In this document: in pieces, positions 8,626 to 17,166 of the stretch
How the letters are laid out: each line of letters begins with the position of its first letter
Numbering within the stretch: the first letter of the stretch is position 1
Origin: Polaribacter sp.
Lineage (GTDB): Bacteria; Bacteroidota; Bacteroidia; Flavobacteriales; Flavobacteriaceae
Direction: 5' to 3'
NCBI GenBank assembly: GCA_028336245.1
Contig: JAOKTT010000014.1
Location: 1-34,590, forward strand
Length of the DNA stretch: 34,590 nt
Translations under genes and position numbers: made by a program
The notes under the pieces: generated by a model
Seen by the model: the letters and a program-made list of their open reading frames with translations, nothing else
What the model was told of the DNA's origin: nothing
Database searches by the model: none

Positions 8626-9654
8626 GTGTATAAACTAATAATTCGTCCATTTTTATTTCTATTTGATCCAGAAAAAGTACATTATTTTACGTTTTCTTTA
8701 ATCAGAATTTTATGTAAGTTACCTTTTGTAGCAGGAATATTTAGAAAACTGTATCAAATAAATGATAAAAAATTAGAACGAAATTTGTTCGGATTGCACT
8801 TTAGGAATCCAGTTGGTTTGGCTGCAGGATTTGATAAGAATGCGGTATTATACAATGAATTAGCCAATTTTGGTTTTGGTTTCATAGAAATTGGTACAGT
8901 AACACCAAAAGGACAAACTGGAAACCCAAAGAAAAGACTTTTCCGATTAAAAGAAGATCACGGCATTATCAATAGAATGGGTTTTAACAATGCTGGTGCG
9001 GAAGAGGCTATTAAAAATTTAAAAAAAAACAAGCATAAAGTAATTATTGGAGGAAATATTGGTAAAAATACAGATACAAATCCAGAAGCCTATACTTCAG
9101 ATTATTTAGCTGTTTTTAGAGAATTACATCCATTTGTAGATTACTTTGTCTTAAATGTTAGTTGTCCTAATGTTGCCAGTGATGCAAAACTAAGTGATAA
9201 AGAGTATCTAGTTTCGTTAATTTCTGAATGTCAAAAAGAGAATCATCGCTTTAAAATTAAGAAACCTATCTTATTGAAAATCGCTCCAGATTTAAATAAT
9301 TTCCAATTAGATGAAGTTATAGATTTGGTAGCAGAAACGAAGATTGATGGTGTAATCGCGTCGAATACATCAATCGCTAGAGATCATTTAAAAACATCTA
9401 AAGAACGCTTAAAAGAAATAGGTAATGGTGGGTTAAGTGGGCAGCCTATAAAGAACCAAAGCACTATGGTGATTAAATATTTATCTGAAAAATCGAACAA
9501 GTCTTTTCCAATTATTGGAGTAGGAGGGATACACACCGCAGAGGATGCTTTAGAGAAAATTAATGCGGGTGCAGATTTAGTTCAAATTTATACCGGCTTT
9601 ATATATGAAGGACCCGGTTTAATAAAAAAAATTAATAAAGCCTTGCTTAAATAA
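8626..9654 (+). CDS. pyrD: Quinone-dependent (class 2) dihydroorotate dehydrogenase
   Basis: Oxidises dihydroorotate to orotate with FMN and passes electrons to the quinone pool at the inner membrane (pyrimidine synthesis). It starts at GTG 8626 and is 342 residues long. The N-terminal helical segment (about 1-40, [16 protein letters not shown]) is the class-2 membrane-association domain. FMN and substrate motifs follow: [10 protein letters not shown] (65-74), [41 protein letters not shown] (177-190), [16 protein letters not shown] and [19 protein letters not shown]. Position 180 is Cys in the N-x-S-C-P-N motif; E. coli class 2 has Ser (Ser175) as its base there, while class 1 uses Cys. It lies 73 bases after pheT. 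Confidence 0.96.
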   Translation: MYKLIIRPFLFLFDPEKVHYFTFSLIRILCKLPFVAGIFRKLYQINDKKLERNLFGLHFRNPVGLAAGFDKNAVLYNELANFGFGFIEIGTVTPKGQTGNPKKRLFRLKEDHGIINRMGFNNAGAEEAIKNLKKNKHKVIIGGNIGKNTDTNPEAYTSDYLAVFRELHPFVDYFVLNVSCPNVASDAKLSDKEYLVSLISECQKENHRFKIKKPILLKIAPDLNNFQLDEVIDLVAETKIDGVIASNTSIARDHLKTSKERLKEIGNGGLSGQPIKNQSTMVIKYLSEKSNKSFPIIGVGGIHTAEDALEKINAGADLVQIYTGFIYEGPGLIKKINKALLK

Positions 9655-9673
9655 TAAAATTTTATCCGGAATG

Positions 9674-9706
9674 ATAACTATGATCGTAATTTACGATCAT
9701 AGTTAT
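9674..9706. repeat. Perfect 33-bp palindrome between convergent genes
   Basis: Two perfectly complementary 16-base arms (9674-9689 and 9691-9706) flank one central base. As RNA this folds into a long hairpin with a 3-5 base loop. It lies between the pyrD stop (9654) and the cruF stop (9760), where a bidirectional terminator would be expected, but neither side has a U-tract. It could be a terminator or RNA stabiliser, or a protein-binding dyad. I cannot tell which. Confidence 0.75.
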
Positions 9707-9759
9707 GGTAAAATCAGAATCCCTTAGCCAGCAATTACAATAGAAGTTTTTATGTGAAC

Positions 9760-10404
9760 CTACCACTTTATTAGTAGGTGCAGTATCCCAAAAAAGAACA
9801 ACTGCACACTGATAATAACAAAGCTTATTTTTGCGTTTATTTTTGGTCTAAAAAAGTAAATTAAGCTATGAATAACGGCACTAGTAACAAACCACATCGC
9901 GTAATTTTGCAGCGGTATGGTGTTATTTTTCCAACTCCAAAAACCAAGCTCCATCGCTACAGGTTCCACTAAATAATCTAAGGCGGTCATTAATACTGGA
10001 GGAAGTAGCACTAGCCAAACAGCTTTTTTTGTAAAATGCTGTACAATACCATAGGTACTAAGAGCTAAAAATAACCAGTTGACGCCAATTAGTATGGGTG
10101 TTTCAAAAAGCTTATAACCAAATACACTACCATAGGTATAGTTTCCAAATAAAACTCCTGTGGCAACTCCAACGGCTTCTATTGAAAATCCAATTAAAAA
10201 AATTAGAAGCGAAAGCATAATAAACTTTGCACTGAAATCTTTGTTTACTTTATAAAAGACAACTAATGTAAGGATTAAGTTTAGTGGTGTAAGTGGTATA
10301 AATAGATTTTTATATGCATCGAAGGACATTCCTAGCAATCCAAAAAAATAGAATAAAAGCAAAAGCCCTATCCATCGATTTTCTATGGAGGTTTTTTTTA
10401 TCAT
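9760..10404 (-). CDS. cruF: CruF-type carotenoid 1,2-hydratase family membrane protein
   Basis: Integral membrane protein of the CruF / carotenoid-biosynthesis (DUF422) family. Members add water to the C1',2' double bond of an acyclic carotenoid end, giving a tertiary hydroxyl. The 214 residues form about six or seven hydrophobic segments. They hold the family signatures EAVGVATGVLFGNYTYG (about 76-92), GVNWLFLALS (about 108-117) and ALDYLVEPVAMELGFWSW (about 141-158), followed by IPLQNYAMWF. Its ATG overlaps the stop of the upstream desaturase gene by four bases (ATGA), which suggests translational coupling. With crtD and crtZ next door, it should act on the open end of a monocyclic carotenoid. 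The family call is firm; the exact substrate is inferred. Confidence 0.85.
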   Translation of the reverse strand: MIKKTSIENRWIGLLLLFYFFGLLGMSFDAYKNLFIPLTPLNLILTLVVFYKVNKDFSAKFIMLSLLIFLIGFSIEAVGVATGVLFGNYTYGSVFGYKLFETPILIGVNWLFLALSTYGIVQHFTKKAVWLVLLPPVLMTALDYLVEPVAMELGFWSWKNNTIPLQNYAMWFVTSAVIHSLIYFFRPKINAKISFVIISVQLFFFGILHLLIKW

Positions 10405-11861
10405 TTAATTAATTTATCAATAATTTTTGCGGAGGAAAGTGCCAAAGGGATTCCTCCACCTGGATGCACACTTCCTCCACAAAAATAAAGATTTTTATAT
10501 TGAGAAGAAAAATTTTTGTGACGGAAAAAAGCAGCAAATCTATTATTACTTGAAGTCCCATATAAAGAACCTTTGAAAGAATATGTTTTATCTTGAATGA
10601 GTTGTGGTGTTAGTTGTTCTTCAAATACGATGAGATTTTCAATAGCGATTCCTAAATTTTTTGAAATTTTAGACAAGATGTTTTTCCTGGCTTGCGCAAT
10701 CATTTCATCCCAATCTTGCCCATACACAGAGGGAACATTTATCATTACAAACCAGTTTTCTTTTTCTTTTGGCGCATCCTTTTCAATTCGCTTACTCGTA
10801 ATATTTATGTATACTGTAGGGTCTTCGTAGATTGTTTTTGAATCAAAAATATGTTCAAATTCTTTTTGATAGTCTTCTGTAAATAAGATATTATGTACAT
10901 CTAGTTCTGGGAATTCTTTATCGATACCCCAGTAGAAAATTAAGGCAGAGCTTGAACGCTCTTGTTGGTCTACTTCTTTTAGTTTTTTTGCGGAGGGGAT
11001 AAGCTTTTCGTAAACTGTATGAATATCCGCATTGCAAATAATAACGTCAGCAGGGTACTTTTTAGACGTTGTAATAACACCATCCGCAAGTTTTTCACCG
11101 GTTGTAATGGAGTTTACCTCTTGATTAAAGTAAAATTCAACTCCAATTTCTTTTGCCAAGCGTACCAGACTATTTGTGATTTCATGCATTCCTCCCTTGG
11201 GTAGATATGCACCCAAGCCAAATTCAAGGTGAGGAATTATATTTAATATTCCGGGAGCTTTATATGGGTTCGATCCGTTGTAGGTGGCATATCTATTAAA
11301 TAGTCGGATCGTTTTAGAATCTTTAAAGGCACGTTCGTTTACTGCATTCATCGAATTAAAAATATTTAAAAAGGGAAGTTTTAATAGAGAATGAAGGGTA
11401 GACAGTGAAAAAAAAGAACTTATTTTGTGCAGAGATTTATTTAAAAACTGTTCCTCTGTAGCGTCGTATATGAATTTACTTTTTGCAAGATGTTGTTTTA
11501 CTTTTTTTGCGGAATCGATTGTTTTTTGTTCAATTTCATCCGCAAAGAGATTAATATCTGAATGTGCAGAGATACGTGTTCCGTCTTCATAAAAGTAATT
11601 ACACAACACGTCTAGTTGCTCAAAATTAAAATAATCACTTGCTTTTTTTCCAGAAATATTAAAAAGTTCAGTGACTAAATTAGGCATTGTAAAAAGAGAG
11701 GGTCCTGCATCAAATCGAAATCCACTTCCATGAATTTGTGTAAGTTTTCCACCAGGGTAGGCATTTTTCTCTAATACTTGGACTTGAAATCCTTTGTTTC
11801 TTAATCGGATTGCCGCTGCAATTCCAGCAATTCCCGCACCTATGACTATTGCCTTTTTCAT
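10401..11861 (-). CDS. crtD: CrtI/CrtD-family FAD-dependent carotenoid desaturase, more likely CrtD
   Basis: FAD-dependent carotenoid dehydrogenase of 486 residues. The N-terminal dinucleotide-binding motif is IGAGIAGIAAAIRL (residues 7-20) with EKNAYPGGK after it. The C-terminal FAD contact is FCGGSVHPGGGIPLALSSAK. Both phytoene desaturase (CrtI) and 1-hydroxycarotenoid 3,4-desaturase (CrtD) fit this fold. I prefer CrtD for two reasons. The stretch FDAGPSLFTMPNLV and NYFYEDGTR resemble CrtD-type proteins, whereas flavobacterial CrtI as I recall it has a WYWMP-type motif there. And the gene is coupled to cruF, whose product is the CrtD substrate. A BLAST or tree against characterised CrtI and CrtD would settle it. 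The start is ATG 11861. Confidence 0.75.
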   Translation of the reverse strand: MKKAIVIGAGIAGIAAAIRLRNKGFQVQVLEKNAYPGGKLTQIHGSGFRFDAGPSLFTMPNLVTELFNISGKKASDYFNFEQLDVLCNYFYEDGTRISAHSDINLFADEIEQKTIDSAKKVKQHLAKSKFIYDATEEQFLNKSLHKISSFFSLSTLHSLLKLPFLNIFNSMNAVNERAFKDSKTIRLFNRYATYNGSNPYKAPGILNIIPHLEFGLGAYLPKGGMHEITNSLVRLAKEIGVEFYFNQEVNSITTGEKLADGVITTSKKYPADVIICNADIHTVYEKLIPSAKKLKEVDQQERSSSALIFYWGIDKEFPELDVHNILFTEDYQKEFEHIFDSKTIYEDPTVYINITSKRIEKDAPKEKENWFVMINVPSVYGQDWDEMIAQARKNILSKISKNLGIAIENLIVFEEQLTPQLIQDKTYSFKGSLYGTSSNNRFAAFFRHKNFSSQYKNLYFCGGSVHPGGGIPLALSSAKIIDKLIK

Positions 11862-12016
11862 AAAGGAAACTGTATTATACTTTTAGAGACTCTTATCTTA
11901 TAATTTAGAATACAAGTTTCTTTCAAAATTTTCGGTATCATTTGAACAGGGTGTTTTGAATTGATATTGTAAAGAATAAAAGCAATTAACTTGTAAAATG
12001 TATGCAGAATTAAAAA

Positions 12017-12475
12017 TTAGGCTTTCATTTGTTTGAATTCCTGTTTTAGGTACTTTAGAGGAACAACTAACATTCCAAAACAAGCTCCTTTTTCTTTTCC
12101 TAAGTGTTTGTGGTGTATTTTGTGTGCTCTTCGAATTGCTCTTAAATAGGCGTTGTTACTGTTTTTAAACCACTTTAGTCTTTGATGTATAAATACTTCA
12201 TGTACTAAAAAGTAAGCGATTCCGTACGCTAGGATTCCAAAACCGATGTACATTACGTTCCAAACAGAAAACATAGAGCCTAACATAATACACAGCCATG
12301 AAGGAAGTGCATAAATGAGAAAGAATGCATCATTTTTCTCAAAAAAAGAGTCTTTATTATGTGTGTGGTGGTCTTCATGTATGGTCCATAAAAAACCATG
12401 CATCACAAACTTGTGCGTGAACCATGCCATGAACTCCATTCCCCAAAAAGTAATAAAAATGATTAAAAAAGCCAT
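12017..12475 (-). CDS. crtZ: Beta-carotene 3-hydroxylase (CrtZ type)
   Basis: Membrane-bound non-haem di-iron hydroxylase that adds the 3-OH to beta-ionone rings, as in zeaxanthin. The 152 residues contain the full set of histidine boxes of the fatty-acid hydroxylase superfamily: HKFVMH (21-26), HEDHH (33-37), HEVFIH (112-117) and HKIHHKH (137-143). Hydrophobic segments lie between them. It is the first gene of a minus-strand set with the crtD-like and cruF genes. A 155-base gap (11862-12016) separates it from crtD; that gap holds no recognisable crtB, although crtB is often placed among such genes. The start is ATG 12475. Confidence 0.92.
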   Translation of the reverse strand: MAFLIIFITFWGMEFMAWFTHKFVMHGFLWTIHEDHHTHNKDSFFEKNDAFFLIYALPSWLCIMLGSMFSVWNVMYIGFGILAYGIAYFLVHEVFIHQRLKWFKNSNNAYLRAIRRAHKIHHKHLGKEKGACFGMLVVPLKYLKQEFKQMKA

Positions 12476-12880
12476 TTATTTTTATTTAAATTCGAACCAT
12501 AGATAAACGATTATAAATTACAACACTTTTAAAGCCCATCACTATTAATGAAATGACTTGCCTTAAACAACACTTCAAATTAGAGGCAGATTTCTAGGTA
12601 TAAGTGGATTGGAATGCTCCCTATAATTACGCTTTATTATCTTCTATACTGATGAATACAAATATAAGGATATTTGAAGAGATTTTTTATTACTTTGTTT
12701 TAGTTTTCTTCGTTTTTATCAAACAAAATATTGTTTTGTATTTTTGTGTATTCAAAAGAGTGAAATATTGATTAATAAAGGAGTTATACAATTAAGAAAA
12801 GGTCATTAAAAATTAAAATTTTCAGAATAATAAAACATTAATAAACGTATATTTTTTTCAACAAATCTTATTTTTAGCAA
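12476..12880. other. Divergent intergenic region upstream of crtZ and the LysE-type gene
   Basis: About 400 bases of very AT-rich DNA between two divergent genes. It must hold both promoters. A -7-like octamer TATTTTTG lies at 12739-12746 on the plus strand, but no TTG is placed well for it. A 39-codon open frame (12652-12771) encodes a Phe-rich, membrane-like peptide, which I consider chance. I see no RNA gene or repeat of note. Confidence 0.4.
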
Positions 12881-13495
12881 ATGCTTGAAACTCTTTTATC
12901 TTTTGCATTTGCAACTTCAATTTTGACACTATCGCCGGGACCCGACAATATTTTTGTTTTAACACAAAGTATTGCGTTTGGGAAAAAATATGGGATGGCA
13001 ACTGTTTTTGGTCTAATTTCAGGCTGTTTGGTGCATACTACACTGTTAGCTTTCGGGGTATCTGCAATTATAAAGGAATCGGAAAACGTGTTTTTGGGGG
13101 TTAAATTTTTTGGAGCTCTTTATCTTGTATCCTTGGCTTACAAAAGATATTCATCAGATGCTACAATTGCTTTTTCTGAAGAAAATGTGCTAAGGAAAAC
13201 AACTAGAGAATTATTTAAAGAAGGGTTTATAATGAATGTATTAAACCCTAAAGTTTCTATTTTTTTCTTGGCTTTTTTTCCTGGATTTTTATTTACTACA
13301 AGCGTAAGTACCGTAATTCAGTTTTATGTTTTAGGGGGTATTTTTATGCTAGTTTCATTGGTCATATTTTCAGCAATAGCCATACTTGCAGGTGCTATTT
13401 CTGAACGCATAAAAAGGAATAAAAATATTGGGTATTATTTAAAATGGATTCAAATTGTGGTTTTTCTATGTATCGCTGTATTTATCTTATGCTAA
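12881..13495 (+). CDS. LysE/RhtB-family amino-acid exporter
   Basis: Inner-membrane exporter of the LysE/RhtB family, which moves amino acids or related small molecules out of the cell. The 204 residues have the usual length and about six hydrophobic segments. The family signature is near the N-terminus (ILTLSPGPDNIFVLTQSIAFG, where PGP and the following Asn/Asp are conserved), and NVLNPKVSIFFLAFFPGF is present at about residues 119-136. The start is ATG 12881. The gene stands alone and converges on the DEAD-box helicase gene through a shared bidirectional terminator. The substrate cannot be predicted. Confidence 0.88.
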   Translation: MLETLLSFAFATSILTLSPGPDNIFVLTQSIAFGKKYGMATVFGLISGCLVHTTLLAFGVSAIIKESENVFLGVKFFGALYLVSLAYKRYSSDATIAFSEENVLRKTTRELFKEGFIMNVLNPKVSIFFLAFFPGFLFTTSVSTVIQFYVLGGIFMLVSLVIFSAIAILAGAISERIKRNKNIGYYLKWIQIVVFLCIAVFILC

Positions 13496-13528
13496 TGGTA
13501 GTTAAAAAGGCATCTGTTTTTTATAAAA

Positions 13529-13561
13529 AAAAACTCACAAGCGATCTGCTTGTGAGTTTTT
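13529..13561. terminator. Bidirectional intrinsic terminator
   Basis: A perfect 14-bp stem (13529-13542 with 13548-13561) closes a 5-base loop GATCT. A-tracts and T-tracts on both flanks make it work in both directions. It lies between the convergent LysE-type gene (+) and the DEAD-box helicase gene (-). Confidence 0.9.
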
Positions 13562-13582
13562 AAATTTTTATGCTTGCTATTT

Positions 13583-15424
13583 TTAGCTTTCTCTACGTTT
13601 TCTTCCGAATCCGCCAGAAGATTTTCTATCACCTCCGCCAGAATTTCTATCGGGTCTTTCTGAAGAACGTCTGTCAGACCCTCTGCTTCCAGAATCACTA
13701 CTTCTTCTAGACGATGAAGAACCGTCAGAATCTTTACGTCTTCCAAAACCACCTTCTTTCTTGCCGCCAAATGGTTTTCTACCACCACCGCCTCTTCTTC
13801 CGCCTCCGGAAGAACGTTCTTTCTTTGTAATCTCTATATTTACAGAACGACCGTCAAAATCGGGTTGATTTGAAGAGAACGCTTCTAAGGTTTTATCTTC
13901 GAAGTTTTTATCTATTTCAAAGAAAGAAAAAGTATCTAAAATATCTATAGACCCAATTTCTACTTTATCCCCAATGTTTTGTTCGTTAATTAAGCCAATT
14001 AACTTTCCAGGATTTAAGTTGTCTTTTCTACCAATGTTGATGAAAAAACGCGTCATATTTTCGTTTTCTGTTCTTGCTCTAGAATTATCTCTCGAAGACA
14101 AATCGTTTAAATCCTTTGCATTTTCATAGTATGCTAGCATGGTATTAAACTCTAAGGAAACAAATTTTTGAATTAATTGCTCTCTGTCTAAACCTTCTAA
14201 TTTTTCATAAATACTTGGTAAAAACTCATTTATTTGAGTCTCATTTACCTCAATATTTACAACCTTGTCAATTAAACTCATCAATTGATTCTGACAGATA
14301 TCTTTTCCAGAAGGTACTTTTGCTTCTGTAAATTTCTTTTGAATGATTTTTTCGATAGGGCGTAATTTACCTTTCTCTTTTCCATTCACTAATACTATAG
14401 AAATTCCAGTATTTCCAGCTCTACCAGTTCTACCACTTCTGTGCGTATAGTTTTCTATTTGATCTGGTAATTTATGATTGATAACATGTGTTAATTCGGT
14501 AACATCCAATCCACGGGCTGCAACATCAGTAGCAACTAAGATTTGAATTGTTTTTTTTCTAAATTTACCCATCACAGAGTCTCTTTGACCTTGAGATAAA
14601 TCTCCATGCAAAGCATCCGCACTATAACCATCCTTGATTAAGTTGTCTGCAACTTCCTGTGTCTCTCTTCGAGTTCGACAAAAGATAATTGCATAAATAT
14701 CAGGATTTAAATCTGCTATTCTTTTTAATGCCGGGTAACGTGTTCTCTCGGTTACTGAGTAATACTCATGGCTAACACTATCTGCACCTTGGTTTTTTTG
14801 ACCAGAAGTAATTTCTACGGGCTTGGTCATGTAGTTCTTAGCAATGGACTCTACTTCTTTTGGGAAAGTTGCTGAGAACAGTAAGGTTTGTTTGGTGTCT
14901 GGAGTTGCTTCAAGAACTTTATCTAATTCGTCTTTGAAGCCCATGTTTAACATTTCATCAGCTTCATCTAAGACCAACCATTGAACGTTTCCTAATTTTA
15001 AAGCTCTTCTTTTTATTAAATCTACAGTTCTTCCTGGAGTTCCAACAACAATTTGAGAACCTCTTTTTAAAGATCTTATTTGATCTTCCATACTAGATCC
15101 ACCGTATACTGTAGTCACTTTAATAGCTGGCAAGTACTTGCAAAAGTCTTTTATATTGTTTCCAATTTGAACGGCAAGTTCTCTAGTGGGTGATAATATA
15201 ATTGCTTGAACATTCCCACTGTTAGAATCTAAAAGTTCTAATATTGGTAGACTAAAGGCAGCAGTTTTACCGGTACCCGTTTGTGCAAATGCTTTTAAAT
15301 CGCTTTTTGATGAAATAATTTGTGGAATTGCTTTTTCTTGAATAACAGTTGGTTGTTCATACCCTAAATCTGTTAATGCTTTGTTGATAGGTTCTTTTAA
15401 ACCTAATTCTAAAAATGTTGACAT
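13583..15424 (-). CDS. DEAD-box ATP-dependent RNA helicase (DeaD/CsdA-like)
   Basis: Cytosolic RNA helicase, likely acting in ribosome assembly, RNA decay or cold adaptation. The 613 residues carry every helicase motif: Q motif (PTVIQEKAIPQI, about 25-36), AQTGTGKTAAF, PTRELAVQ, GTPGRTVD, DEADE, SAT, the HGDLSQGQRD region, and HRSGRTGRAG. A DbpA-type RNA-binding domain follows (about 457-535, FINIGRKDNLNPGKLIGLIN). A disordered, Gly/Arg/Ser-rich tail of about 75 residues with GGGRRGGGGR-type runs ends the protein, typical of RNA chaperone tails. The gene has its own strong promoter about 100 bases upstream and a long leader, so post-transcriptional control is plausible. Confidence 0.96.
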   Translation of the reverse strand: MSTFLELGLKEPINKALTDLGYEQPTVIQEKAIPQIISSKSDLKAFAQTGTGKTAAFSLPILELLDSNSGNVQAIILSPTRELAVQIGNNIKDFCKYLPAIKVTTVYGGSSMEDQIRSLKRGSQIVVGTPGRTVDLIKRRALKLGNVQWLVLDEADEMLNMGFKDELDKVLEATPDTKQTLLFSATFPKEVESIAKNYMTKPVEITSGQKNQGADSVSHEYYSVTERTRYPALKRIADLNPDIYAIIFCRTRRETQEVADNLIKDGYSADALHGDLSQGQRDSVMGKFRKKTIQILVATDVAARGLDVTELTHVINHKLPDQIENYTHRSGRTGRAGNTGISIVLVNGKEKGKLRPIEKIIQKKFTEAKVPSGKDICQNQLMSLIDKVVNIEVNETQINEFLPSIYEKLEGLDREQLIQKFVSLEFNTMLAYYENAKDLNDLSSRDNSRARTENENMTRFFINIGRKDNLNPGKLIGLINEQNIGDKVEIGSIDILDTFSFFEIDKNFEDKTLEAFSSNQPDFDGRSVNIEITKKERSSGGGRRGGGGRKPFGGKKEGGFGRRKDSDGSSSSRRSSDSGSRGSDRRSSERPDRNSGGGDRKSSGGFGRKRRES

Positions 15425-15521
15425 TACTGTGTTTTTGTAGATTCACAGAACGCCCACCTGCAAATCAAATTATAAATTTCGACTTGATTTTCTATTGAGT
15501 ACCCCCAAAATTAAAATCGTG

Positions 15522-15551
15522 CAAAGGTACAGGAAATTAACAACAATACAA
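15522..15551 (-). promoter_or_regulatory. Promoter of the DEAD-box helicase gene
   Basis: On the minus strand, TTG (15551-15549), a 19-base spacer and TACCTTTG (15529-15522) match the Bacteroidota housekeeping consensus TTG-N19-TAnnTTTG exactly. Transcription should begin near 15515, giving a leader of about 90 bases before the ATG at 15424. Two short stems can be drawn in the leader: a 7-bp AAATCAA/TTGATTT pair, and CTGTG/CACAG ending just before the start codon. Confidence 0.75.
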
Positions 15552-15563
15552 TCTTTGTCTGTG

Positions 15564-16970
15564 TTAATTTATTTCACTCAATTCTTTGAGTTGTTTGTAG
15601 ATGTTTCGGGAAGAAATAGCGGCATAACCATTCTCAACGATGCCTTTTTTATTCACAAGAATTGTGCGATGCATGGCGCTAGTTAGAAAGTTATTTTTAA
15701 GTGTTTTAGAGTTTATATAATATTGATTCTTTATATCAATATTCGGTATTCTACTATCATTATTACTACTGCCGTCAATTTCTATTATAGCAAAATTTAA
15801 GGAAGGATATTTTTTTTGTAAAAAAGGAACCCTTGAATTAATAAAAGATTTTGAAATATATTTTCTGCTCCAAAAAAGTAAAACGGTGTTTTTACCATGT
15901 ATAAAATCCTTAATATTAAGAGATTGGTTTGTAAAGTCTGAAATTGTAAAACCTTCTATTTTGTGACCTTTATGAAGCATTTTATTATCTTCTAATAGAT
16001 TTCGCACTAATTCTTTATCTTCTTTATTAGAGGATAATTTTAAAAAAAGATCAAATGACCTTTGATCTATAGTACAATTAGACTTCCTTTGAAAATGATC
16101 TAAAACTGTTCTTTTTAAAAACGCATTTTTTGAGTCTTTTAAATTTATTTTAGCATCAATGGTTTGTAATAAATCAACCGTAAAGTCCGAAGAAAATTTA
16201 GACATCATTGGTTTGTGTCCCAGGGCGTAGGTTACATTGTACAAATAATTTGTAATATATCTCGCATACGGAGTATAGTAAATGAGTACGTTATTATTAT
16301 TAAAATTTAAATTTTTTCTATAGGCATAAAAAGAAGAATCAATTTTTGGGAAATCTGTTTTTTCAGATAGGTAAACATGACTTATTGGATACCTCTCTAT
16401 TCGTGCATATATAGGATAGGTGAGTGCTGTTTTTAAAACATTAAAATAAGCAGCAGTCTCATTTGGATGGTTTTTTTTGTAATCCTCAAAAGTTTTTAGG
16501 CGAGACTGAATATGTGAATTCATTTTTCTTTGATACGCTTTTGGTTTTAAATTGTTAAACCCATAGAATAGTTTTTTTTCGCTCTCATCCTCTAAAAATA
16601 TATCGACTAAAATATTATTTCTTTCAGCACCTTTTCCTGCAAATACAAGAGACTCGTCGAAGTTCCACGTATTCAAACGCAACATTAAACTATCTTTTGG
16701 TTCTAAATAAATATATTGATTTTCATTGCCGTGCATAAAATGGTACAAACCCTCATTTAGGTTTTTATAGATTCCTAAAAATTTATTTTGCTCATTTAAT
16801 AAAATCGTATCAATTACTAGATTATTTGAATATAGCACGACAAATTTAGTTTTTGGATTTATGATTTTACCTCCAAAAAAGACTGTATTACTTTTTTTAA
16901 TACCAGAACAACTTACTAAGCTGATTAGAAGGTAGAGAAGGGTAATACTTTTAAATAAATTTTTTGTCAT
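15564..16970 (-). CDS. Lipoprotein with a thioredoxin-like C-terminal domain lacking the active-site cysteines
   Basis: A 468-residue lipoprotein (signal LLISLVSC, Cys21). An N-terminal beta-rich region (about 28-115) resembles the DUF4369-type domain found in front of Bacteroidota thioredoxin-like lipoproteins. A helical middle follows, then a C-terminal thioredoxin fold (about 335-468): GHKIEGFTISDFTNQSLNIK, a core strand NTVLLFWS, and TILVNKKGIVENG. At the point where TlpA-type proteins have WxxxCxxC, this one reads WSRKYIS (367-373), with no Cys. Classic disulfide exchange is therefore unlikely; it may bind something or be structural. No operon partner is evident, and its stop lies just before the helicase promoter. 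The function is unknown. Confidence 0.8.
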   Translation of the reverse strand: MTKNLFKSITLLYLLISLVSCSGIKKSNTVFFGGKIINPKTKFVVLYSNNLVIDTILLNEQNKFLGIYKNLNEGLYHFMHGNENQYIYLEPKDSLMLRLNTWNFDESLVFAGKGAERNNILVDIFLEDESEKKLFYGFNNLKPKAYQRKMNSHIQSRLKTFEDYKKNHPNETAAYFNVLKTALTYPIYARIERYPISHVYLSEKTDFPKIDSSFYAYRKNLNFNNNNVLIYYTPYARYITNYLYNVTYALGHKPMMSKFSSDFTVDLLQTIDAKINLKDSKNAFLKRTVLDHFQRKSNCTIDQRSFDLFLKLSSNKEDKELVRNLLEDNKMLHKGHKIEGFTISDFTNQSLNIKDFIHGKNTVLLFWSRKYISKSFINSRVPFLQKKYPSLNFAIIEIDGSSNNDSRIPNIDIKNQYYINSKTLKNNFLTSAMHRTILVNKKGIVENGYAAISSRNIYKQLKELSEIN

Positions 16971-17113
16971 AAATAAAAAAGCTCAGGTACTAATATATGC
17001 AAACAAATGTAAAACATACAAATAGGTAAACTTGTTAATTCACTGTTAAAAAAGGAATTAAGTAAGCAGTCTTTTCCCTTATAAAACCCTTGAAAAAGTA
17101 TTGAATTTATCCC

Positions 17114-17143
17114 TTGAAAAGAAAAATGGAATGTGTACTTTTG
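17114..17143 (+). promoter_or_regulatory. Promoter of the ABC-F gene
   Basis: TTG (17114-17116), a 19-base spacer and TACTTTTG (17136-17143) are an exact match to the Bacteroidota consensus. The -7 element ends 23 bases before the ATG at 17167, giving a short leader. Confidence 0.78.
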
Positions 17144-17166
17144 CAAGAATTTAAAAAAGTTTATCT

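Noticed and set aside
11898-12083. 61-codon minus-strand frame between crtZ and the desaturase, considered as a crtB remnant
   Set aside because: It starts inside crtZ in another frame and shows no phytoene synthase motif (no DxxxD-type stretch).
12652-12771. 39-codon Phe-rich membrane-like frame in the crtZ-LysE spacer
   Set aside because: Composition is explained by T-rich promoter DNA, and it overlaps a candidate -7 element.
13492-13788. 98-codon minus-strand frame overlapping the end of the DEAD-box gene
   Set aside because: It is an alternative frame of the Gly/Arg/Ser-rich tail and runs through the terminator.
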